The notes beneath the pieces were generated by a model. The model did no database searches. It worked only from the letters and a program-made list of their open reading frames with translations, and had not been told where the DNA came from. A stretch of 64,000 bases of DNA from Sternotherus odoratus (Eukaryota > Chordata > Testudines > Kinosternidae). Within the stretch, counting starts at the first letter, position 1. Every line of letters begins with the position of its first letter. Location: positions 40,948,133 through 41,012,132 of the forward strand of contig JAVMKO010000005.1 in the NCBI GenBank assembly GCA_032164245.1, read 5' to 3'. A program made the position numbers and the translations under genes. Of the stretch, positions 1 through 8,639 are shown piece by piece.

Positions 1-1494
1 TAGCCCAGCCAGGACTCCGCTTTGAGCTTAGTCTCCGGAGGCCAGATTCAGTGGTGGTAGGTGAGTAAGGGGGTGGTAAATTACATCCTGGGAGCAAAAG
101 TGGGGGCTGTTAAATTATGCCTAAGGGAGCCCAAATGAGTACAAAGCGCATGGAAATGGTACCTCAGTTGTTGCAGCACAGAGGGGTCAGAAGAAGGCCT
201 ACATTATACAGTCCAGCTCCTCAGCTGGTGTCAATCGATGTAGGTCCATGACCTCTCAATGCATTTTTAAGCTTCATTTGTTTTGACTAGAGATACGTTA
301 CCTGAGGATCTGGCTGGGGGACTCCATCTAGACTCAGAGCCACTCTCTTCCACCCGTTTGATACCAGTATAAATCAACTGATGGCAGAGAAAATTCCCTG
401 CCAGCGCAGCATGACCCTGGCACAACAGAGCAGAGATGCAGGCCCTTAGCCTTTCTGAGCCGGAATGGCATCGTAGCTACTCACACCCATGCAAAGGGGG
501 CATGCAACTCTGCCACCCGTGCAAGGGGTTGGGAATTCTGCAGGGAAGGGGAGGAGCTTGCAGGAGATCAATTGTCTCTGCTCCAGCAGATGGCAGTGTG
601 GTTAATGGTGCAAAAAAGGGGGAGGAAGCTTAGAGGCCTAGAAAGCAAGAACTTGCAAGATCCCCCAACCCCCCCATCCCACCCCCCACCCCCCCACCCC
701 CGCTGGAAATCTGGAGCAGCAGTTGTGTGGAAGCCACTGGCTCCCAACACTTCCCCAGAAGGTGTTAGATTAGAGGAAAGCTGGCTCTGGAGGGAGTGAC
801 TGAGAGGGTGGGCGCGGGTGGTGATGGTGCTGCAGCTGAATAAACACATACAACGCAATTAAGTGGAGTAAAGATGCTTTGATTAAAAGGCGAATCCCGG
901 GCTCATCTGTTTGTGTTTGAGCTGCCTAATCTCCTTCCCCCATTGTGCACAAAATTAAGCGGCTGGGATCTGTGTGTCTAAACAGCGAGCTGTGAGTGGC
1001 AGTGTCGCAGAACAATCCCAAGCAGCTCTGGCCAACTGGGTGGAATAATGCCACATTCAAATGGAAATGCGGCACCTCTCGTGCACTGTTGCCGCCTTCT
1101 CCTGGGAGGCATCAGCCATGCCTGGCTCTCGCAGGCAGGTGTTCCTGGACACCTGCCCAGGCCAATGAGTAGCACCCCAGCCACCGAATAGCTTGCTCGG
1201 AGGAGGAAGCAGGCGACCTAAGGTGGTTGTTGCTTGGCATGTCGGGCAGGGAAAGAAGCAGTTGAATAGTCTGGTGACCAGTCCCCATTACACTGAGACT
1301 CAGAGGGCATCAGAGGAGGCCTCACACCCATCCTGCCCTCCTGAGCTCTCCCCCTGTGCCTCTTCAAAGGTTTCTTTTGGGGTGACTGAAAGTTTGTCTG
1401 TTCCCCCGCTCTCTCATTTCCAATGGACGTTCAATGGGACTTCAAACCCTGGAGCTGAGTGAAGTGCCAACAGATGGCCCCGAGTCCTCAAACC
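1..1494. other. Unique non-coding sequence, no gene recognised
   Basis: No ORF here resembles a known protein. A C-rich tract lies at about 664-702. The block at about 838-1010 is AT-richer, contains homeodomain-type TTAAT/ATTAA cores and lacks any repeat I recognise, so it could be a conserved non-coding element; this is inference only. Confidence 0.5.
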
Positions 1495-1502
1495 TTCACA
1501 TG

Positions 1503-1930
1503 CAGGGCCGGCGACAGGAATTTTGGGGCTCCGTATGCAGATCGTGCAGGCCCCCCCCCCCCCGGTCTCCCGCTGCCCGCGGGCCCCCCCCTGGCCGGTC
1601 TCCCACCGCCCGTGGGGGCCTCCCCCGGCCGGTCTCCCGCCGCCCGCGGGGCCCAACCCCCGCATGCACTCTGGCCGCGTGGCCCCCGCATGTGCTCTGG
1701 CCGCGTGGCCCGACCAGGAGAAGCAAAGGGGGGCGGGGGGAGGCTGCTGGGTGCCGGGGGAGGGGGCTGACGAGCGCTGCAGCGGCTGCCCGGAGCCGCG
1801 CCTTGCTCACAGGCCCAGCGACAAGGGGGTACAGCTGCGTACCGGGCCTGCCCTGGATTTAAGGGGGGCCCCCCTTAAGTCCAGGGCCCGGTACAGCTGT
1901 ACCCGTTGTACCACCCTGTCGCCGGCCCTG
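1503..1930. mobile_element. Intact non-autonomous hAT-type DNA transposon (MITE)
   Basis: The element begins CAGGGCCGGCGACAGG (1503-1518) and ends with the exact reverse complement (1915-1930), a perfect 16-bp terminal inverted repeat. Both sides carry the identical 8-bp sequence TTCACATG (1495-1502 and 1931-1938). An 8-bp target-site duplication with CAGGG termini is diagnostic of the hAT superfamily. The 428-bp interior has no transposase. It holds CpG-rich tandem units of about 33 bp with a GCCGGTCTCCC core (about 1560-1660), then a 27-bp pair built on CTCTGGCCGCGTGGC (about 1665-1712), and a hairpin near the 3' end. Several short open frames cross it but are compositional. Perfect TIRs and TSD suggest a fairly young insertion that needed a transposase supplied in trans. 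Confidence 0.93.
1840..1894. repeat. Subterminal hairpin inside the hAT element
   Basis: The left arm GTACCGGGCC..CCCTGGATTTAAGG pairs with the right arm CCTTAAGTCCAGGGCCCGGTAC across a very short loop. The only flaws are a 2-nt bulge and one mismatch. Subterminal palindromes are common in hAT MITEs and may be transposase-binding or replication-related structures; the role here is not known. Confidence 0.8.
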
Positions 1931-1938
1931 TTCACATG

Positions 1939-2395
1939 AACTTGGGGAAATGGAGGCAGAGGGAGGGGGCTCATCCGAAGTCACATGACAGATCTTAGGG
2001 AGCCATCACTGACTGTCACGCCACTAGCAGCTGTGGCGCCTGCCTCTCCAAACAACAAAACCCGCCAGCCGAGGTTTACTCCTGCCAACATTGGGGGAAA
2101 GTGATTTGTTGAAGGAGGTTCAAATGGCATATGCACCAACGACCTAATGATTACAGGGCGATGCTCAGCCAATCAGGGAGCGGAAACAATACCACATGAT
2201 CAAATCGCAGTCTGGCAAAGTTTGGCTATCCAAGCGCTAGTAACCAATATTTGTGAAATAATTAGCAGCGTAATAAGTAAACGTGAGGGAAGCACCATCT
2301 GCCTGTGGCTGCTCTATGGAGAAAAAAAAAAAAAAAGGCAGAATGATTGAATACACGATATAGTTACAAATTCTTTGCTCCACTCTCCCTTGCAG
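1939..2395. other. Unique non-coding sequence
   Basis: I see no gene and no repeat I can name, apart from a short A-run near 2321-2335. Confidence 0.45.
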
Positions 2396-2728
2396 CACAG
2401 GCACAGGCACTGACTTTCACCTTTCCCCGGGGGATGCTCCACCCTCACTTGACCCCAAGGCCCTGTCCCTACGCCACACCTTCCCCCAAGGCTTTGCCCC
2501 ACCCCACCTCTTCCTGCCCCTGCTCTCTCCCCGAAGCACACCCCACCCTCCCTCGCCTCTTCCTGCTCCTACTCCTTCCCCACCACCTCCCACCTGCTAC
2601 CAAACAGCTGAACAGTGGTGGGTGGGAGGCGTTGGGTGGAAGAGGGAGGAGCTGATCGGCAGGGCCACCAACAGCTGATCAGCAGCGAGAGGTGCTGGTG
2701 GGTGCTAAACACCATTTTTTTTTCTGTC
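2396..2728. repeat. GC-rich interspersed repeat, probably a non-autonomous DNA element
   Basis: The left end reads CAGGCACTGACTTTCACC and the right end is GGTGCTGGTGGGTGCTAAACACC followed by a T-run. Between them lies pyrimidine-rich sequence (CTCACTTGACCCCAAGGCC and similar) and then a purine-rich half with AACAGCTGAT twice. This arrangement matches a repeat I recall from turtle and crocodilian genomes. I see no clean target-site duplication, so class and exact ends are uncertain. The 102-codon open frame across it is compositional. Confidence 0.5.
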
Positions 2729-4208
2729 CATGTCTCTTAAGAGTTTTCTCTCTGCTCTCATCTGTGGAGGAAAAACTGAGTCCTCACTCTCCTCATACAT
2801 CCAAGCAGCCCAAGGCCAAGGAACTAGCATGCTAACTCTTCCCCCTTTTTGTACCTTCTGCTCTTTATGGCAGGGAGCCTGTGAAGTAACTGGTTGGCCC
2901 TCAGGGCGAATGACTGAGGAGATGCAGAAGAAAGGAGAGCATTCTTAACCCCCGCTGGCAACCAAAAGAGTCTGAGCCCGTCTCCTCCCAGTCCTGAGGT
3001 AACTTGGCGCTGGAGCTGGGGCAGGGCTGAAACTGTTCTGCTTTGTTTGGAAAAGGCAGGAGGGGCTTAGATAAAGCAGTTTCTCAGAGGAAGGTGGGAG
3101 CTGATGGGGATGGCAGAGGTGGAGACAGAGGCTGACAGGAGCCTGTAATATTGGTCACCGGTGGTTCCCATTGGGCAAGAACTGCTGGCAGCATGCACAC
3201 CACAAATCTCCTGGCCTGTATTCAGCTATGGCCTCCTAGGGAAGTAGGAACAATGAACCCACATAGTGGGCCACCCCCTCAGCAGTGCTATCTGATGCCG
3301 CTGGGTTCTGGTGACTCATGGCAGATGAATCCCATGTGTCAGGGAAGTGAACATGGCTGGTCGGCCTGAGGGAAACCTAGGAGCAGAATTTGGTGCACTC
3401 ACATAAACGGAGCAAGCGGTGAGTCTCTGTTACACACAAACACTGTCCATCCCTCCATCTGTCGGTCCAGGATCTGATGGCATTTCTAATGCCCCCACGG
3501 CCATGGCACCTTCAGAGCCAGCTCTCCCTGGTACTTGCACACCCACAGGCAGAGGGGACACTGTCCGTGGCTAGTGGGGGGGTCAGCGGCAGCTGGGGCC
3601 TGGTACATGGATTTCTTTCCTTCTCCCCGCTGCGCTACCCCACGTCTCCCTGTAGCCCAGCGGGCTGACACGCAGCGCCCAGGGAGCGCTCTGCCTCCCA
3701 GTGCTACTCCCCAAGCTGTGGAAACCGCAGACATATGCTGCTTTTTCACACTGTGGAAACAACAAATGTTCCTGTCTGTGCTCAGTCCCGGCAGCCGCGG
3801 GAGGGACAGAAGGGGACCAGATTTCCTAGGCACCAGAGCAGGCCAAACGCTCCCACGGAGGAGGGGGTGGGAAAGGCACTATGTCCGCATCAGCTTCATG
3901 GAGGATGCAAGGATGACGACCTCTGTCCCACCGGCAACCGTCACTCCCTCCTCAGCCTGGCCCTCTCGTCTCTGCCGTCTGTGCCCTACCCGGTCACGTC
4001 AGTGCTGCTCCTGTCATCGGGCCCTGGCCTGCCATGTCTGCATTGTTCCACTGTCCAGCAGCGTGGACAAGGCCTTGCGCTGCTCTCCTAACCCTCTTTC
4101 CTACTTGCAGGCCCATGTGCTGCTCCCGTCTGTCTGCCTCTCCCACTGTCAGGCCTCTGCCCCAACCAGCTTTCCCGCCCCATCGCTGCCCCAGGCCCAT
4201 CCCGCCAG
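2729..4208. other. Non-coding sequence upstream of the minisatellite
   Basis: No recognisable gene or transposon is visible. Overlapping open frames from about 3480 onward run into the downstream tandem array and show no domain, so I do not call them coding. Confidence 0.45.
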
Positions 4209-4558
4209 CACCGCCCAGCACTCCAGTCCCCATCGTCCACCAGCACCGCCCAGCACTCCGGTCCCCATCGTCCACCAGCACCGCCCAGCACTCCGGTCCC
4301 CATCGTCCACCAGCACCGCCCAGCACTCCGGTCCCCATCGTCCACCAGCACCGCCCAGCTCTCCTGTCCCCATCGTCCACCAGCACCGCCCAGCACTCCG
4401 GTCCCCATCGTCCACCAGCACCGCCCAGCTCTCCTGTCCCCATCGTCCACCAGCACCGCCCAGCACTCCAGTCCCCATCGTCCACCAGCACCGCCCAGCA
4501 CTCCAGTCCCCATCGTCCACCAGCACCGCCCAGCACTCCGGTCCCCATCCTCCATCAG
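4209..4558. repeat. 35-bp minisatellite, 10 near-identical units
   Basis: Units start at 4209, 4244, 4279, 4314, 4349, 4384, 4419, 4454, 4489 and 4524, an exact 35-bp step. The unit opens CACCGCCCAGCACTCC, continues with GTCCCCATCGTCC and ends ACCAG. Units 5 and 7 share the variant AGCTCTCCTG, which suggests a two-unit step during expansion. The unit has no stop in the frames that cross it, which explains long open frames on both strands here. They are not evidence of a protein, because 35 is not a multiple of three and the reading frame shifts at every unit. Confidence 0.95.
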
Positions 4559-5021
4559 CACTGCCCAGCACTCCTGCCCTCATCATCCGAGCTAGGTCCC
4601 GTCCTATGGGTACCTTGCAGCTCTCCTGCCCCCATCATCCGAGATATGCCCCATCCCGCAGGTACTGCCCAGCTCTCCTGCCTCCATCATCCCCTCCTCT
4701 CCGTCCTGACAGCACCGCCCACTCTCCTGCCCCCATCATCTGCCCTCCTCTCCATCCCAATGGCACCGCCCAGCTCTCCTGTCCCCATAAGTCGCCCTCC
4801 TCTCCATCCCGACAGCACCGCCTGCTCTCCTGCCCCCATCATCCGCCCTCTACCCCGTCCCAACAACACCCTCCAGCTCCTCTGCCCCCATCATCCACCC
4901 TCCTGTCCCGTTCCGTCAGCATCACCCAGCTCTCCTGCTCTCATCGTCTGCCCCACTGATCCTGCCGGCACTGCCCAGCACCCCCGCTTTCATCATCTGC
5001 TCCCCCCTTTCTGCCTCCTCC
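4559..5021. repeat. Degenerate ~52-bp tandem array next to the 35-bp minisatellite
   Basis: The same CACCGCCCAGCTCTCCTG(C/T)CCCCAT core recurs about every 48-60 bp, each time followed by an extra block like GCCCTCCTCTCCATCCCGACAG. The 35-bp unit looks like this longer unit after loss of about 17 bp, followed by amplification. The array continues until an unrelated duplicated segment begins at 5022. Confidence 0.8.
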
Positions 5022-5289
5022 CTTTCTGCCTGCTCTGAAGTTCAGAGAAGCAAATGGGAATCAAGAGGAATCTCTCCACTGACTTCCAAGGGCTTTGGAC
5101 CAGGCCTGGTATCATTTTGGAGCCTGACGCCTATGGATGGAAAAATATGATTACCCCACCGGGCACAGCGAGGTTTCCTGAACGTTGGGCGCCGGAGGAA
5201 ACAGACTCAGGCTGTGCTAGCCAAACAAACGACGACAGTGAGGAGACAAGAAAAACACCTTGTGAGCTGCAGTCTTTGTGGTCTGGTGG
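5022..5289 (+). repeat. Duplicated 268-bp segment, copy 1 (inside the tandem array)
   Basis: This segment aligns without a gap to 6004-6271 at a constant offset of 982 bp. I count about nine single-base differences, roughly 96-97% identity. Array-like sequence (CACCGCCCAGCTCTCCTG) resumes at once at 5289-5290, so the segment sits as an insert within the minisatellite. The 84-codon open frame at 5054 and its counterpart at 6036 are shared by both copies, but they have no recognised domain. Confidence 0.93.
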
Positions 5290-5335
5290 CACCGCCCAGC
5301 TCTCCTGATCCCATCGTCCAGCACATCCTGCTGTC
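5290..5335. repeat. Residual minisatellite unit downstream of the inserted copy
   Basis: The sequence CACCGCCCAGCTCTCCTG followed by CCCATCGTCCAGC is a clear unit of the upstream array. It marks the right side of the interruption. Confidence 0.8.
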
Positions 5336-5714
5336 TGCCCCATTCCACATTTTCATCTCCTTTAGCAGCCATAAAGCCTAAGTGACATCAGCTTCCTTCT
5401 GCCATCCAAACACCCCACACCTGTGAATCACGTGCTCTGTCTGATACTGGTGCTGGGGAATGACATCCAGGGTCAGACCTTCAACTGGCCCAACTGGGCG
5501 TCGTTCCACTGTGGTCAATGCAGCTCTGCCAGCTTACACCGGACAACAAGCAGCAGAGGACGCTCAGCTGCAGGCCATACACCTCTCAGCCCCCTCCTTC
5601 CTGCAACCTGCTTCAACATTATCCTGGACACAAGGAGGGGACAACCTCCAGGATCACAAATGAAGCCACTCAGTTAGGTCTCTAAGCTCATTCCCCGCTC
5701 TCCAACTGTCCCCC
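5336..5714. other. Unique non-coding sequence
   Basis: No gene or named repeat is visible. Confidence 0.4.
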
Positions 5715-5835
5715 GGGGTAGGGAATGAGGCACGGCACAGCCAAGTAACTTGCCCACAGTTATACAACCCAGTGACAGAGCCAGGAATAGAGTCACCGAC
5801 ATCCTGGGTCCCATTTGTGTGTTCCGCCCACTCGC
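5715..5835 (-). mobile_element. MIR-type CORE-SINE fragment
   Basis: On the minus strand this reads as an old MIR-like SINE. Diagnostic plus-strand pieces are AAGTAACTTGCCCACAGTTA and CAGTGACAGAGCCAGGAATAG, the reverse complements of the MIR central core. It is diverged and has no clear target-site duplication. Confidence 0.7.
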
Positions 5836-5925
5836 CCGCTCTGTGCTAACCGGTGATGCCTCACGCCCCCATTGTGATGTCCCATTATAAAGGCAAACAT
5901 ATTCAAATGTGGGAATGCACTTGGG

Positions 5926-6003
5926 GAAACTGAGGCACGAAGGGGCACTCAGCAGCAGAGCAGGGGACTAGAATTTCCATCTCCTGAATCCAAGCCCAGT
6001 GCA
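5926..6003 (-). mobile_element. MIR-type CORE-SINE fragment
   Basis: GGGGAAACTGAGGCACGAAG and GCAGAGCAGGGGACTAGAAT are the reverse complement of the MIR core. It ends where duplicated copy 2 starts, which may mark an old breakpoint. Confidence 0.65.
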
Positions 6004-6271
6004 CTTTCTGCCTGCTCTGAAGCTCAGAGAAGCAAATGGGAATCAAGAGGAATCTCTCCACTGACTTCCAAGAGCTTTGGACCAGGCCTGGTATCATTTT
6101 GGAGCCTGACGCCTATAGATGGAAAAATATGATTACCCCACTGGGCACAGCGAGGTTTCCTGAACGTTGGGCGCCGGAGGAAACAGACTCAGGCCGTGCC
6201 AGCCAAACAAACGACGACAGTGAGGAGACAAGAAAAACGCCTTGTGAGCTGCAGTGTTTCTGGTCTGGTGG
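6004..6271 (+). repeat. Duplicated 268-bp segment, copy 2 (outside the array)
   Basis: This is the gap-free partner of 5022-5289. It lies in non-tandem sequence, so it is probably the parent copy and the one inside the minisatellite the derived copy. I do not recognise it as a known transposon: no terminal repeats or poly-A are visible. Confidence 0.9.
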
Positions 6272-7950
6272 TTTTTAATGGGCTAAGCAGCAGCGGGAGT
6301 GCTTGGCTAACAGCTTGCGCTGTGTGACACTGGAGAACAGAGATGGGCCTTGGGGGAGCCATTCATATCCCCCCTAAATATCATGTAAATGCGGCATCGG
6401 AGATCAGCTGTGTCGGAGGAGCCCGAATGATGCACCCGATGCCTCACAAAAGATGCAGGCTGGGAAGCAAAGCATGTGCAAATGGGGGGGGGGGGCTGGG
6501 GGGGGGGTTGGGGGAAAGCTGCTGAATATTCATGAGCAGAGAGTTCCCTGATCAAAAGACGCAATCCTGTTTTCTTTTATAATATATCTGGTTAATACAG
6601 ACTTAATGAACGAATGAATAATAAATTAGTCCAATTTTGTTTTCTTTCTTCTCGGAATCACGGGCTCAAAGGGGGACTTTGGGTGAGTTTGATTGATGGA
6701 AGGGGCTTGCTGGGAAATCAGCTACCCAAATGTTTATGAAACAGGAACCAAATAAATGGTGCAATTGTTTTAATCTTTGGGTGGCAGCAAAGGCTGGCGA
6801 AAAGAGGGAGGAAGGGGAACCCTTTCTGATCTTCCCGGGCCGATTTTTTTTCCAAAGGAGGAGGAGTAAAAGTGCTAGGCCCTGACACCTTTGCTTTAGA
6901 TAGCACAGCCAAGACACGCCCCCAATGCAATGTGGGCCGGATGGCCCCCCCGGGATGGGGAGTGGTGTACGGAGACTCTCCCCTCTAAGACACGGACTTA
7001 GACCTGGCCAAGTTTAGGGTGACTGGAAGCTGGTGTCTGACAGCTGTTTTGGTGGCCCCCTCTGAGAGCTGACTGAATGGGAGTCAAGAGAGAACAGCCT
7101 TTTATTTTCTAGAGTGTGGAATTTCATTCATGTGTCTCACAGCCCATAGGTGAGGCTCAAGCCAGTCACGTCTGTGAGGGAGTTGGCCTCGGAAGCGAGA
7201 GAAGCACATGACACGGTCCTTTTATTGATGGTTATTAACAACATCGATGTGCAGATAATTCTGAATGAATCCTTTCCCCCCATCATTTTTGCCTCTTTGG
7301 CCTGTTTCTGAGATATTTGTGAGCAGGTCACAATTATCTCGAATTTACTTCTTGTTGGACATCACTTGACAGAATTCTTCATGAATCTCGTTCACTCACA
7401 TTGTCAAACTGCAAGTCCAAGATTCTTTTGCTCTGAATGGTCACATAGAGCATATGGTGCTGTTTCTCTTTTCTGATTGGACAGGTGAGAGATTTAGAAC
7501 TGTAAATGCTCCAGGTTCACTCTGAGTGGGTGAGCTTAAAATTCACTCACCATGAGCTCCGTGCTAGTGAAACATGATTGCACTTATGGAAACATAAAAA
7601 GGCATGCAAACATGTGACACTGCATGATCTGGTACATACATGGCATTGCGATGTGAAAAGCAGCCGCAGCAGCAGTGTGTTGTCACGGCAATATTGTGAC
7701 TCCTGAAAAGCCTGTGTGTCAATTTACATTGGCTAGACCTGGCAACATCTGTCAGGATGGAGAACAGAGGAAGATGGGCCTGAACTAGAAACCATGAGCC
7801 AAACTATGGAGAGGAGGAAGCGATCTCTGGATAAGGAAGCAGCTAATGACTGCCCCAACTTTCTGCTTCACCCAGGGTACTTGACACAGTTGAGAACTGG
7901 AAGGGAATCACCACCCAATTACATCAGGTTTATTATGATGTTGCTTCATG
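6272..7950. other. Unique sequence with a G-run and an AT-rich candidate regulatory block
   Basis: A long G-run with one interruption sits at about 6486-6512. From about 6525 to 6790 the sequence is AT-rich and repeat-free, with ATTCATGAGC, TAATGAACGAATGAATAATAAATTA and TTTATGAAACAGGAACCAAATAAATGG-like stretches crowded together (broken here only for description). That texture is typical of vertebrate conserved non-coding elements but is not proof. No coding region is recognised. Confidence 0.4.
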
Positions 7951-7955
7951 GAAGC

Positions 7956-8634
7956 TGTAACAGGGCTGACACTCACCCCTGTGGCACCTCCCGCTGGTCA
8001 ATCAGGGAATCAGCTCCTCCAGCGTCCAGAGCGCCCTCTGCCGGTTGATGCCCCGCTCTTTTCCTGGCCCCGTGTCCCTCCCAGACCTCGGTGCCCTCTC
8101 CTGTGGGTGCTGCACCCTGCAGTACCCCCTTTGGTCTGAGGGTCTCCCCTCCCCGGGGGAACCCTCTACCCCCTATCCCCGCCTCAGAATGTGCCACTGC
8201 CAGTCACCACTTGCCCCCACTCACGGGGGCAGACTGCAGTATCATGGCCTCTCATCACAGGCAAGGAGGGTTGGCCTGCTGCTATCTCTAGCCTTAGGCT
8301 GCCCCCTGCAACCTTGGTACTCCTGGGTCGGGCCTTCTGTTAGGCCCGGTGGCTCTCTGGCTAGAGCCTGCCCAGCTCCCTCTGCCCTGCCCTAACCCAG
8401 GTACCTGGCTTCAGCTCCTGCAGCTAGGCCGGTCTCCCTCTGGGTACAGAGGAGACTGACTCTGCCTCTCAGCCTCCCAGCCCTTATATACTGACTTGGG
8501 AGTGTTTGGGGCGTGGCCTCTCAGCTGGGCCCACTCCGCAATCAGGCCTGGAAGCCTGCTAGCTCCCAGCCTTAACCCCTTCCTGGGCTATTTCCAGCCC
8601 TTTCCGGTAGGGGGAGGGTGGTCACCCCGCCACA
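7956..8634 (-). mobile_element. Solo LTR of an LTR retrotransposon or endogenous retrovirus
   Basis: The 679-bp element has TG...CA termini (TGTAACAGGG at the left, CCCCGCCACA at the right) and an identical 5-bp flank GAAGC on both sides (7951-7955 and 8635-8639). There is no internal gag or pol sequence, so this is a solo LTR left by recombination between two LTRs. On the minus strand a TATATAAGG box (plus coordinates 8483-8490) lies about 145 bp from the LTR start, which supports minus orientation. A 5-bp duplication fits Gypsy-like elements or some ERVs; I cannot assign the family. Confidence 0.88.
8030..8044 (-). promoter_or_regulatory. CTCF-like motif inside the solo LTR
   Basis: Plus-strand AGCGCCCTCTGCCGG is the reverse complement of CCGGCAGAGGGCGCT, close to the known CTCF core. 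The match is by eye only. Its position within an LTR makes transposon-borne insulator activity conceivable. Confidence 0.35.
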
Positions 8635-8639
8635 GAAGC

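Noticed and set aside
3535..4959. 474-codon open frame, the longest in the window
   Set aside because: Most of it is the 35-bp and ~52-bp tandem arrays. The 35-bp period shifts frame at each unit, and overlapping frames are open on both strands, so the openness comes from absence of stops in the unit.
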